A stretch of 64,000 bases of DNA from Flaveria trinervia (GCA_025506515.1 CM046443.1:39582928-39646927), one strand, 5' to 3'; counted from the stretch's first letter, positions 23,588 through 35,630 are shown. Notes: generated by a model from the letters alone, not told the origin. Made by a program: numbers and translations.

Positions 23588-24090
23588 TTTGGCAACTACT
23601 GATGATCTCAGCTCACAAGTACTGATGAGCATCAGTATACAGCTATCAAAATAAGTACTGAAGTTATTTTATCTTTAGCAGTTTTCATAACTACTGAAGA
23701 CTAAATTACTTAAAAGTACTGAAGTACTTTATTTGTTGCAAAGTACTGATGTGGTTACCACTACTGAAGTCTGTTCTAACAGATAAGTACTGATGACCAA
23801 TGAAACATCTGAAAATCAGATAATCTATTGAGTAAGTGTTAAGGTCAAATGAAACAACTGAGATATGTGAATTGCCGACAACAACTGTTGAGTAATTTTA
23901 TTCTTCAATTGTTTCAAATAACTACTGTTTCATTTCAAAACAACTGAAGCCAAAACCAAGTCTTCAGTAGTTTTCAACAACTGATGACAAACACCAAGTC
24001 TTTAGTTGTTTACAACATCTCAAAGTTAAAACTACGTCTTCAGCCGTTTTCTAACAACTAATGACTAAAACCAAAACATTCGGCTGTTTT
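23588..24090 (+). repeat. E3 pol/extra-gene spacer with ACTACTGA motifs
   Basis: Non-coding. Filled with AACTACTGA, AAGTACTGA, CAACTGA and their complements TCAGTAGTT and TTCAGTTGTT, often as face-to-face pairs. This is the family II counterpart of the CGAYTG clusters of family I. The same motifs fill the family II U3. Confidence 0.85.
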
Positions 24091-24118
24091 CTTTCAGCCG
24101 TTTCATAACGTATAAATA
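24091..24118 (+). promoter_or_regulatory. Acceptor-like CAG and TATAAATA upstream of E3 extra gene
   Basis: A pyrimidine-rich run ends TTTCAG at 24097, 78 bases before the ATG. TATAAATA follows at 24111-24118, 58 bases before the ATG. Either splicing or an internal promoter could express the gene; the sequence alone does not decide. Confidence 0.4.
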
Positions 24119-24175
24119 CCTAACCCTAACTTCAAAATTTTCATAAATCGATTTCCGAACGTTCATCTTCCATTA

Positions 24176-26106
24176 ATGGCGACCATGCAAATCAAACCAC
24201 GACACAACTGTGTTGCCTACTTCACAAAATCGGCCTTTTGGACTAAGTATGTTGATGCTATTGATCTGATGGTGGATTCCCGACACTCCTCGTCATTCTG
24301 GACAAATGTCACCATCCATACTGGTGAGAATGATGTCGCGATCACTCTCCAGTCTTTTGTAAACCAGAAGAAGGTGGTAGTCACTCCTGCTATCATTCGC
24401 CAAACGCTTGATCTGAATGATGCTACCTGTGTCACCAAATACCCAAAGGGCACCATTGATCTGTCATTCATCAATCATGGATATGAGGGCAACCTAAGTG
24501 CTATAACCATTTTGAAGAAGCACTTCCATGATGCTGAATGCCTAATCTTCCACATGATCAATCTTTTCCTTGCCCCCAAAACCTCTTCATGGGATCAAAT
24601 GTCATCCAGGTGGAAGCAGGTATTGTATTCTATTCTTGAACGCCAAAGCTTAAATTTTTCTGAAATTATATTTTTAGAATTAAAAGATCTGGCAGTGAAA
24701 CCTGTAGCTAACAGATGGCTATTATATCCAAGGTTTCTTATGGCCATAATCATGAATCAGTTACAATCTGATGGCCGTGTTGTCCTTGGAGTCCCTATTG
24801 TGGTAGTTTTGCTAGAGGTATACTCCAGGCATAACTCTGACCCACACCTCAATAAGGCTGCCAAACTACTAAAACCCAAGCAGAAGGTACCCACAACCTC
24901 ATCCTCCAGATCCAAAGTCCCCTCCAAACTTCATTCCTAACAATTCAACAAGGCTACTCAGGGAGTTGAGTCCCCTCATGATGCCCCTGCAACACAAAGG
25001 TAGGATGAAACTATGGGTAGTAATCCCCCTGTAGTTTCCAAGACACTACCAGCTGAAACTGCTCACGTATCCTCTCAATAGGATCCTGATGCAACCAAAA
25101 ATAGGGAAACCATATTACTGAAATCTCTCTCACTTGAGAGGATTGCCATTGAAGAGCACCATTCACCCAGGTGCAATCCTCTTCACATCTATCTCCCACT
25201 GAAGCCACCCCTACAAGCCCAACTATGGTTATTACATAAGTGCTGACTCAAGTACATTCCCCTACCCCTCCCCAGAAACCTATTACCACTGGGAAAACCT
25301 CAACAGTTGAGGGAGAGGATTATAATGTGGCTGATAGCCCATAGCACAGGGATTGCAGATTTCAATCTCCCTGTGTAGAGGAGGAGATTAGAACATCTGG
25401 TGACGCTGCCTCTTCTCCTAGTTCAGCACATGATCAGGATGAAGATGGTAGCATTTCTAAGTCCTCACCAGAGGCAACTGCCAATGAAAGACATCAACCT
25501 GAGGCAGGAAGTCCCCAGTTCCAAGAAATAGGGGCGTATGTGAATACTGTTCTACACTCAGCACATGTTCATCCTGATTTCATCAGGAGGTCAGCTGATT
25601 CTGCACAAACTGATGATGACCTGGGCTTTTTCTTTGATGTTCTAGCCCACAATACTATTCTTGAGACTGAGGTATGTGGACTACTAGAACTGCTTGCCAA
25701 AATGTCACAAGAATCAAGTCCATCTGCCCACATTCACCCACAGATGGTAGTTTCTCCTGAAACTATCCCAAACCCTGAGCCACTCTCACCAAATTTGCCA
25801 CCAGCCTCTACTTCAGGTACCATTTCTCAAGGACAGAACCCCTCTAAGCTAATGGTTGCCGCCTTTCAAACACCCTTACCTCTCATCACTTCCATAATCA
25901 CAAACACTATACATCAAGCCATTGATAAGAGGCTTTCCTCAAATCTTCAATCCTTAGTTGATGTTGTTGTTTCTAAGAGACTTTCTGACATTCACACCCC
26001 TGAACCCAATGCAACCAAAAAGGGGGAGTCTAAGCTAGTGAAAGTAGACAAAAGAAAAAGAGCTGAAGAGGAAGCAGAAAAAGAGAAGAAGAAAAGGAAA
26101 TGAAGG
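24176..26106 (+). pseudogene. E3 extra gene, N-terminal part (cut by E4-derived DNA)
   Basis: ATG at 24176. The first 254 codons are open (to 24940) and carry the whole conserved N-terminal domain: HNCVAYFTKS, a VVVTPAIIRQTLDLND segment, HGYEGNL, FSEIIFLELKD and YPRF. Stops and frameshifts follow, then an open stretch 25540-26103 with a Pro/Ser-rich region and a KRKRAEEEAEKEKKKRK basic-acidic run. At about 26107 the sequence switches to that of E4. The true E3 continuation is at 40140. Function unknown; the intact first domain suggests recent constraint or young age of this part. Confidence 0.8.
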
Positions 26107-27773
26107 AGAAGGAGTTGGCTGTTATAAGTGTGGAGGAGACTGAGTTTGATCATGAGAAGGAGAAGGAGAGTGAGAAGAGAGCTGAAGTGAATGAAAGTCA
26201 AAAAGACTTTCATGTCACATATCAAAAGAGGAAAGAAGGAGAGTCTGAGAAGGAGAAGGAGCTGAATGATATGGTGAAAGAAGCTGATGCCAACCATAAC
26301 CGTTCAATGGATAAAATCATTGATCAGTTATATAGGCAGAGTTTTGACATCCAACAACTAGACTCCGAGATCAGAAGGTTGGAGACAGAGGAGATCAACT
26401 CAAGATGGGCTAGTTATGATGCCTTAGAAAGAGAAAGGCTGGAGATAATGATTAGATTTGTAGCCAAACACTTGGGAAGATCTCTGATAGAAATAAGGCC
26501 TGGACCAGGGACAACATCTTGGCAATAACCACCAAGATTTGTTCGTCTGAAGCATACTCCAAGGGTTTAGTGATTGAGGCATTAAATGAAGCTGGGGTTG
26601 GGAACCGAAAAGAACTGACAAAATTTACTAAAGCCTTCCTTACAGCAAAATGCTAAAACAGTCTGAAAAGCCTCTATCCTCAAAATCACTACCTCCACAA
26701 CCCACTAAAACAACCCCTTTACCCTCTAAACCAACCATCCAACCACAAAACCAAATCCTTTACCCCCAAAACCCACTGCCAGTGATGTACCTAGACAAAA
26801 GAAAAGAAAGTACTGAGGGCTGATGAAGAAGAAGAGGAGGATGAAGACAGACTGCCACTCTCTGCAGTTATCACTTTGCCTAAGGCTAATCCAATGTCCA
26901 TCACTCCTGCTTCTCAAATGCATGCTGTGATGATAAAGATTGAAGAGGAACAGATGCAAAGACATGATGAGGAAATGCTAAAAAGCATTGACAAAGCATA
27001 TGCCACATCCTCTTCAATGATTAGCATGAAGAAAGAAGTCTTAAGATTGTACACCCTTGCTAATACCTTTCAATACCAAAGGGAAAAAGTAAGGATATGG
27101 CCTGATCCTAGGGTGGCACACAGGATTGTCAAGAAAGAATTCCTTCAAAATTCAAGGCCGAGTGAAGAGGGTTGTCGACGAAGACATCACTGTGGTTCTT
27201 GTAGTGTCCCCCTGGGAAATTGTAGAAGAGTTCAAGAAAGCTTATGAAGCCAAACAACCACCCCAAAAGATGTTGGAGAATAAAATCATAAAGAAGGGAT
27301 TGGTTTACAAAAGACTTGAAAACTTCAAACAAGATGAGCTCACCTGCTCTTAGAAGGGACTCATCCAGATGAGTTTGCTTACAGACAAATAACCACGGTT
27401 GAGCTCAAGAATGGAAAACAGGCCAAGTACATCTCTAAAGTGTATGGCCGAGAAGGATTGTTTGATGGTGTGCCCGAGGTGCTGACAATGGATGAGCAGA
27501 TCATGTTTCTAAGGGCTTACACCAGGGAATCCTATAGGCTGATACACGGAAGTAGATCTCATGGTTGGGGTAACAGCTCAGTGTCCAAGTCCCCAATACA
27601 GAGCTCCCAACCATATCATGCAAAACAGATCATCAGAGACTTCTTCCCAGGCCGGTGCTGAAAAAGGGTCACTTCTCATCTGATCAAGAGGATAAAAAGA
27701 CCAATCTGTCTGGCAAAACAAGTGGGACTCGTCAATAACTTAGAGGTTTTGGCTGCATTGGTTCAGGGGAGTT
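26107..27773 (+). pseudogene. Partial second E4 copy: C-terminal half of its extra gene
   Basis: From 26107 this segment matches 37660-39325 nearly base for base (1667 versus 1666 bases), whereas upstream of 26107 the two differ strongly. It encodes the coiled-coil region (MDKIIDQLYRQSFDIQQLD), a Pro/Lys linker and the C-terminal domain ending RLIHG near 27550. A polypurine tract (27765-27771) and the LTR at 27774 follow. It is therefore the tail of an E4-type element joined onto E3. Most differences from the other copy are one-base changes in runs. Confidence 0.85.
27765..27771 (+). other. Polypurine tract before shared E4 LTR
   Basis: AGGGGAG two bases before the LTR start. It shows that this LTR is the 3' LTR of the partial copy as well as the 5' LTR of E4. 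Confidence 0.85.
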
Positions 27774-28580
27774 TGTTGGACCAAAGAAACAATGAGCCTG
27801 ATCAGAGAAACCTCTAAGTCCCACAGGACATCACAACAGCTGGAGAAGACCTGATCAGCTGTTCTACAAAGTCTGAAGTATACAACTGCTGAAGTATTTC
27901 TGAAGTACTGAAGACAAAGACTGAGACAACAGCTGAAGATCTAAAGTCTGAAGACTTCAACAAGTACTGAAGACAAAGACTGAAGATCAACAGCTGAAAG
28001 ACAAAGTCTGATGTTCAAGTACTGAAGACATCAGCTGATGCTAACAGCTGATGACAACAGCTGAAGAGGGCTTCTTTAGTTGTTGTGATGGTTTTTCTTC
28101 ATCAGTAGTTTTCTTTTCTTTTCAGTAGTTTGTTTACTTTTCTGTAGTTTTGTTTCCTTTTCAGTACTTGTAAACAACTGAAGAGGTTGTTCTTCAGTTG
28201 TTGTAGTATCAGTAGTTTTATGTTTTTCAGTAGTTGTAAATAAGATGTTTAACACTTAGGAACATTTGTAAGAAGATGTCAGTTGATGACATCTTCAGTA
28301 GTTGTTAAACATCAGTAGTTATAAAACGGTTACATGTCACTTTCAAGTGCCATCAGCCTACGTCATTCTTTCCTTTATAAGGAAGGATGACTCACCTGTA
28401 GTCGTGCCATTGAGGCCGACAATCTTAATGCAATATTCCTTTTGTTAGATATTTCTCTCTCTATAACAAAATTCTTTTATCGCTTTATATCGAATGTTCT
28501 TGCTTGAATTTGTCTAATTCTGAGCTATTCCGCTGCTATATCTGTTCAATCGATTAAACCAAGAGGCTGAGATCCTAACA
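27774..28580 (+). repeat. E4 5' LTR, shared with partial upstream copy, 807 bp
   Basis: Starts TGTTGGACCAAAG, ends GATCCTAACA. A polypurine tract lies on its left and a primer site on its right, the mark of an LTR between two internal regions. U3 is full of AACTGAAG/CTTCAGT motifs. TACGTCA (28359-28365) precedes the TATA box CTTTATAAGG (28373-28382). Confidence 0.93.
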
Positions 28581-28582
28581 AA

Positions 28583-28594
28583 TGGTATCAGAGC
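28583..28594 (+). other. E4 primer binding site (tRNA-iMet)
   Basis: TGGTATCAGAGC two bases after the LTR. The leader to 28789 shows nothing more. Confidence 0.95.
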
Positions 28595-28789
28595 AGGTTA
28601 ATCATTGATCGATCTAAAAATTGATCATTGAAACTGTTCAATCGCTCTAAGTTTGATCGAATTAGCAAATTCGGAAGGATCTGTTATAGAGATTGAGAGT
28701 GTATCGCTTCTGGCCGTTTTATTTGAGGTTCTGTGTGGTTCTGAGCTAAATTTATTGTGATTTTACTTGAATCTGTCTGATTTTCCACA

Positions 28790-31500
28790 ATGACTACTTC
28801 TTCGAATGATCCTTTCAATACTGGATCCTCTACCAAGCCTCCGATTCTGGTGAGGAATGAGTTAACATTTGGCAGAGAAGATTGCTCCATCACCTGTCTG
28901 TCAATAGCTCAGGTTGTTGGACATCTGTGGTACATGGACCACATAAGCCAATGGTGAATGATCCGGAAACAAACCAGTTGGTTCCAAAGAAGAAGGAGCA
29001 ATACTCCGATGAGGACAAGAAGTTGTTTGAAATCGATGCAAAAGCCCATGAATTTTGACTATGGCTATTCCTAATGAGATTTACTCTGGGCTTCTGCATT
29101 GTGAGTCTGCTCATGACCTCTGGAAAGCCATCAAAGAACAATTTGGTGGTACTGATGAGGTTTTAGCAAACAACAGGGAAATCCTCGCCCAACAATATAA
29201 GACTTTCTCTCATAGAAAGGTGATACTCTGACTCAACAATTTGAGCGGTTTTCATGTTTAATCTCTGAATTGAAAATGGTTAAACATGAATATACCAGGA
29301 GTCAGATGAACCATAGATTCCTAAGATCACTGCCTGAGAGATGGAACACATATACCATTGTTCTACGCTCAAATGCTGATGTTGATCGCCTATCTCTCAC
29401 CCAACTTCATGGGAAACTGCTTACATTCGAGAGAGAGATAGAGCAGAAAAGGAAATTGGCTTCATCTGGCAAGCTTACTGAGGATTTTGTCCAAGGGAAC
29501 ACTACCCTGATTGGACATCAAGAGTCAGAATATGCGTCATCTGAAAGCCAGTATGATGAGCATATTGATTTCTCTACAAACACTTCTGAGCCTGCCTTTG
29601 TGAGTGTTGATAGTTATTCTGCTGGTAGTAATAGTGACAATCTATGTTTCATCATGGATGATCTCAAGGGGATTGCTGATGATGACTTAGAAGAGATGGA
29701 TATTTTGAGCCAAATGGCCTTGATAAATATCAGATCTCAGAAGTTCTACAAAAGAACTGGAAGGAAATTCCCAGGACTCTCTGGCAAAACCAAAGTTGGT
29801 TTTGACAAGAGTAAGTTGAAGTGCCATAAATGCCACAGGCTTGGACACTTTGCAAGAGAATGTAGATCATCTGGATCTAACTCTCCTGCACCTTTTGTGA
29901 CTTTCCCTGGCAATAGTCAACAAAACAGAGGGCAACAACCTGTCAATTCTGGTTATCATCATCAACTACAATCTCCTGCATATTTTGTTCCACAGGGGCC
30001 AATGCCATATCCATACCCCTGCTATTACATGCCACAACCAGGCCAGGTTCAAGCACCCACTGCTCAGCAACCACATGCACCCACCAGGAGTTGTTGACTG
30101 GAGCAGCTTACCAGATGATGTGTCTGGTAATGAACAACTGTTCTCAGGTGCTGGTCAACATGGTGGTGAGCATCCTTTTGGAAATCTAGCTCTCATGACT
30201 TTGGAATCCTCTGATGGATCATCCTCAAGTACCTCTTCAACACAGGTATCACAGGTATCCTCTGAGGCTAAGGCCAAATTATGTTCTGAAAATTGCATAG
30301 CAGCATTTGCCTCTATTAGAGAAGCAAATGTGGCTTTAATCAATAAAAATGTAGAGCTAGAACAAATAATTTCAAAAATAAAGCTGAGTTTGAGTCTGTG
30401 CTGAAAGAGAAAACTGATGAGATTTATAAATTAAAATGCCAAATCTCTGATGATAAGGCTAGGGAGGATGTACTCTTAGAGAAGTACAAAGACCTCAAAG
30501 ATACTCTTGCTGTCAACCAAGTAGAGTGTGATCGATGGGTACAATCTTGCAAGGGCTTTGAAATGCTTCTTAGTAAGCAAACAGCTTCCAATGTGAAGTT
30601 TGGAATTGGTTATAATCACACTGCTCCTCCTACAGATTTTGATTCAAGAGCAGGAGTAGAATCTGATGGAGAAAGTAATGACCAATCCACCTCATCATGT
30701 GATTCACTACTTGATAAGCACCATCAGTAGTTGAAGTCAGTAGTAATCCCTCTGTGAACCTATCAGCTGATATTGATGGTTCAACTGCTGACACTCACAT
30801 GATCAATGAGTTGATCAACCCAAGTGTTATCCCTAGAAGTACTGAGGGTACTGGAGAGCAGGGGATAATATCTGGAGTTCAAATCCCAATAACTGACAGC
30901 ACTAAGAGAAGAAAAACTGTCAGTAGGAAGGATTTGAAGCCTACTAAGGGAGTTGACAAGAAGGCAAAAAGTGCTTCTAACTGCTGAAGAGCAAGTCTTC
31001 AGTAGTTTCATCTTCTTCAGTTGATGATCAACAGAAGATGAAGAAGAAACCATGTGAAATATGTGGTCTATTCAATCATCTCACAGATGATTGTTGGTAC
31101 AAAAAGGGATCCAAACTCAAACAAAAGGAGAAAATTAAAGAAAAACTTGGCTAAAATGAAAACTGAGTTTGAGTCCAAGTTTGTACCAGCAGCATCAAAT
31201 CCTGTTACTCCTATGTCCAAAAGGAAATCTAAAAGGGAAGGAGTGCAACAGGCAACAGCTGAGGTTGCTCAAAAGAAGATGGTGCAACACAAGAACTCAT
31301 TATCAAACACCAATACCAATGTGTCTGAAGAGCTGAAAGCTCTTTCCCAGAATCAGACACAGCTGGTAATGATGGTTCAACATCTGTTGGGAAGAGTTAA
31401 CCAACTTGATGGCCCTGTGTTGAAACCCCAAAAAGGAGATCCAAGCCAAAGGATTCCTCTTCTACACCATCTCCTTCACCTCAGCTATTGTGCCAAATAA
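28790..31500 (+). pseudogene. gag: E4 Gag with two zinc knuckles
   Basis: ATG at 28790 (MTTSSNDPFNTGSSTKPP). The N-terminal 160 codons are split by one-base losses near 28862, 29050 and 29220. The main frame 29270-30097 carries the UBN2-like end (FLRSLPERWNTYTIVLR) and the first knuckle CHKCHRLGHFAREC (about 29821-29862). A Pro/Gln linker, a coiled coil (30300-30600) and the second knuckle CEICGLFNHLTDDC (about 31050-31092) follow in shifted frames. A GVQIPI stretch sits where E3 has its LC8-like tetrapeptide. Compared with E3 there are hardly any substitution stops but many single-base losses. Confidence 0.9.
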
Positions 31501-31580
31501 ACCTGTTAGTTTACCATCTATGATGAGACCAGCCCAAAACCAAAAGGTTTGGGTCTCCAAAACTAACTGATTGTTTATTA

Positions 31581-33240
31581 ATGCAGGTTTCTTCAACATG
31601 CCAAAGTAGCATCTGGTATGTAGACAGTGGGGGATCTATGCATATGACTGGGAACAACTCACTTCTTATGACTACTCTCCAGGAAGGAAGGGTTTTGTTT
31701 CCTTTGGCAATGATGCAAGAGGTTACATCATCGGGAAGGGCTTTGTTTGCAATGGGGAAATAAGGTTTGATGATGTCAACCATGTGGAAAATCTCAAGTA
31801 TAACCTCTTGAGTGTCAGTCAATTGTGTGACAAGGCCATGTTGCCCTTTTCACAAGCCAGAACTACAGGATTCTGTCATCCAAAGTTCTGAGTTTGATTG
31901 ACAAGGTATGGATGCTCACACTCTCCTAAAGGCCAACAGGACAGGAAGAGTGTATGCCTTAGATCTTTCCAAGAAAATAGATCTCAAAGGCCATCCTTGC
32001 CTATTTTCCAAGGCCTCTCCTCAAGAATCTAATCTATGGCATAGAAGGCTGGGACATGTTAACTTCAAGAACATGAATCAGCTGATACACCATAGTTTAG
32101 TAAGGGGAATGCCTATGAAGGAGTTCAAGTGTGAAAACAACTGCACTGCTTGTTTGAAAGGAAAACATCACAAGGTTTCATTCCCACCTATTGAAGAACC
32201 AAAGTCCACTGCCTGCTTACAACTTCTTCACATGGATCTCTTTGGTCCTGTGAGAGTGATGAGCATGGCAAAGAAGAAATACTGTCTGGTAATTGTGGAT
32301 GATTACTCCAGATTTGTATGGACTTTCTTTCTACATTCAAAGGATGAAGCTGCACAGAAGATCATAAACTTTGTGTTGTATGCTGAGAAGCAGTATTCCC
32401 TCTCAGTCAAGTGTATTAGAAGTGACAATGGAACAGAATTCAGGAACAATACACTTGATGAGTTCTACCTTTCCAAGGAATAAAGAGGCAGTTTAGTATT
32501 CCAAGAACTCCTGAACAGAATGGAGTTGTGGAGAGAAAGAACAGGACCCTCATTGAAGCTGCAAGGTCTATGTTGGCTGAATCTGGACTGCCATTGACCT
32601 TTTGGGCTGAAGCTGTCAACACAGCATGCTATGTGCAGAATAGAGTGCTAATAAATCAGAGGTTGATGAAGACTCCATATGAAGTTCTACATCATTTGGC
32701 CCCTCTCATTTCATTCTTTAGAGCATTTGGGTGTCCCTGTTTCATTCTCACACAAAGGATCAGCTCCAGAAATTTGATCCTAAGGTGGATGCAGGGTACT
32801 TTGTTGGTTATTCATCAACTTGCAAGGCATACAGAGTCTTCAACTGCAGAACAAAGATGGTTGAAGAGACTCTACATGTCAAGTTCAATGAATCTCCAAA
32901 GGACAAGATTCCACAAAGCCATGTGGAGCTCTTTGATTTGGACATACTGCAATATGTTCCTTATCAATCTCCTGCTGTTGCTCCTGTCAACAGTTCACCA
33001 CCTGGTGTTACTGCTGAAGATGATGATGATAGTAGTAATCACCTCTTCAGGTTTAGTGACCAACTGCCTGAGTCCTCTAAACCTGATGCTCCTGTAGCTC
33101 CAGCAGCACCATCCACAACAACTGCTGATGAGATTTCTGCATCCTCAACTTCATTTGAGTTGCCACCATCTTCATCGTTTCAAGAATCTGCATCAACATC
33201 TGTTGCTGCTGAAGGTCCTACAAACACTTGCACAGATTTG
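31581..33240 (+). pseudogene. pol: E4 protease and integrase
   Basis: Protease IWYVDSGGSMHMTGN near 31610. Pre-integrase zinc domain LWHRRLGHVN with the cysteine pair in NCTACLKG (frame 31908-32483). Core residues sit in HMDLFGPV, RSDNGTEF and, after a one-base loss at about 32480, NGVVERKN (32528 on). The C-terminal part with FGCPCFI and GYFVGYSS is in yet another frame (32731-33363). All catalytic motifs are present; only frame is lost. Confidence 0.92.
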
Positions 33241-34883
33241 ATTGTTTACCAAGAGCTGAAAAATCACCCAATGTCTCAAATCCTTGGTGATATCAATGCT
33301 GGTGTTTCAACCAGAAGCCAGTTGTCCAATTCTGCTTCTATGCTCTCTTCATCAGTCAGCTAGAGCCAAAGAACTATCATGTAGCTTTGAGAGACAGTTG
33401 ATGGGTTGAAGCCATGCAGCTTGAGCTTCTTCAGTTCAAAAAACAGCAAGTGTGGGAGCTTGTTCCTCTACCCCCAGGTAAGTGTGCAATAGGCACTAAA
33501 TGGGTGTTTAGGAATAAAACTGATGAAAATGGGCTAATTGTTAAGAACAAGGCCAGACTGGTTGTGCAGGGGTTTGCACAAGAAGAAGGTATTGATTATG
33601 ATGAAACCTTTGCCCCTGTAGCCAGACTGGAGGCAATTAGATTGTTTTTAGCCTATGCTGCACTCCACAATCTTAAAGTTTTTCAAATGGATGTCAAAAG
33701 TGCTTTTCTATATGGTAACATAAAAGAAGAAGTTTATGTGTGTCAACCACCAGGCTTTGAGGATAATAAGCACCCAGAATGGGTATATAAGCTTGATAAA
33801 GCTCTTTATGGGTTGAAACAAGCACCTAGAGCCTGGTATGAGACCTTATCAAACTTTCTTCTACAGAATAATTTCACTAGAGGCTCCAGATAAAACATTA
33901 TTTATTAAGAAGGTGGATCTGCATAAGCTACTTGTTCAAATTTATGTTGATGATATAATATTTGCATCCTCTGATCCCCAATTGTGTGAGGAATTCCAAA
34001 ACTTAATGCAACAGAAGTTTGAAATAAGTGCAATGGGAGAATTACAGTTCTTTCTAGGTTTGCAAATCAAACAAAAAGCTGATGGAATTTTCATTCACCA
34101 GTCTAAATACACAAAAGATTTTGAATAAGTTTGATTTACAAAACTGTAAACCCTGTTCTACTCCCATGTGCAACACCACACAATTGGATGTTGATCAGAA
34201 AGGTAAAGTTGTTGATGAAACTCTTTACAGATGTATGATTGGTTCCTTGATGTATTTAACAGCTTCTAGACCAGATATTATGTTTGCTACATGTGTTTGT
34301 GCTAGATTTCAGGCTGCACCTAAGGAGTCTCATCTGATTGCAGTCAAGAGGATCTTTAGATATCTGCAAGGTACACAATCTCTAGGCTTATGGTATTCCA
34401 CTAGACATTCTTGCAAATTAGTTGCTTTCTCTGATAGTGACTATGCAGGGTGTAAGTTGACCAGGAAATCAACTTCTGGTGGATGTCAATTCCTAGGCAA
34501 CTGTTTGATTCTTGGCAGAGTAAGAAACAAACATCTGTTGCTACATCCACTGCTGAAGCTGAGTACATTGCTGCTGCAAGTTGTACATCCCAAGTACTCT
34601 GGCTTCAGAATCAACTTTTGGATTATGGCATTACAGAGACTAAGACTCCATTATTAATGGATAGTGCTTCAGCTCTTTGGATTGTCAAAAATCCAGTCCA
34701 GCACTCTAGGACCAAACATATAGAAATTAGACATCATTTTATAAGAGATTGTTTTGAAAAGGGTCTAATTAATCCTATGTTTGTGCCTAGTGCTGATGAG
34801 CTTGCAGACATTTTTACTAAGCCTTGGATAGTTCAACTTTCCACAACCTGGTGTTAAGGCTTGGTATGCTGCAGCTAGAATAA
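33241..34883 (+). pseudogene. pol: E4 reverse transcriptase and RNase H
   Basis: Linker, then the RT frame 33414-33893 (KWVFRNKTDENG, FAPVARLEAIR, FQMDVKSAFLYG, LYGLKQAPRAWYE). The catalytic IYVDDIIFAS is near 33945, and the connection and RNase H follow (SDSDYAGCK near 34432, AEAEYIAAASC near 34556, DSASALWIVKN near 34662). The reading ends LGMLQLE at TAA 34881-34883. Four one-base shifts (near 33335, 33890, 34125, 34835) are the only faults seen. Confidence 0.92.
33475..33483 (+). promoter_or_regulatory. Candidate 5' splice site in E4 RT
   Basis: CAG/GTAAGT, a full consensus donor, intron from 33478. Splicing to the CAG at 35653 would remove RT, RNase H and spacer and bring the extra gene near the 5' part of the RNA. 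E6 keeps the same site at 61897-61905. Confidence 0.35.
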
Positions 34884-35630
34884 GTGACAACTACTGATGA
34901 TCTCAGTAATTACTGATGATCATTGGTAACCATGTCACATATAAGTACTGATGAGTTATTTTACCCTCAGTAGTTTTTATAACTACTGAAGGCTAAAAGC
35001 TTTAAGTACTGTACTTATCTGTTCTAAACTCCTGATGTAGTTACAACTACTGATGCACTTACAACTACTGAAATCAGTAGAAACAGATAAGTACTGATGT
35101 CCTATGAAACAACTGAAAACAGCAAAAGGCTGATGAGTACGTGTGAGGACAGTATGAAACAGCTGAAAGGCTATGAATTGACGACAACTACTGATGAGTA
35201 CTCTCTCTTCAGTAGTTCACAAACTGCTGTTTCTTCATCAACAACTGAAGCAATACCATGTCTTCAGTAGTTTCACAACTACTGATGACTAACACCAAGT
35301 CTTCAGTTGTTTACAACAACTGATGGCACAACCAGGGTCTTCAGTAGTTTCATAACTACTGATGCCTAATACCAAGTCCTCAGTTGTTTCAACATCTGAA
35401 GTCCAACTTGTCTTCAGTAGTTTTTTTTTAAAACTACTGATGCCTAAATCAGAGACTTCAGTTGTTTCAACGTCTGATTGTAAACACCATGTCTTCAGTG
35501 TTTTATAACTGCTGACCACACCAATACCATCAGTCGTTTCAAACGCTAAAAGTTAATACCACGTCATCAGTTGTTTCAAATACTGATGACTAACACCAAA
35601 ACCTTCAGTCGTTTCATAACCCGTACCCTA
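34884..35630 (+). repeat. E4 pol/extra-gene spacer with ACTACTGA motifs
   Basis: Non-coding, about 0.75 kb. Many AACTACTGATG, CAACTGA, GTCTTCAGTAGTTT and CTTCAGTTGTTT units alternate in opposite orientation, giving repeated hairpin potential. Longer than in E3 (0.5 kb) through extra units near 35270-35600. Confidence 0.85.

Noticed and set aside
35289..35519. 76-codon minus-strand frame
   Set aside because: Made of the ACTACTGA spacer repeats of E4; no independent support.
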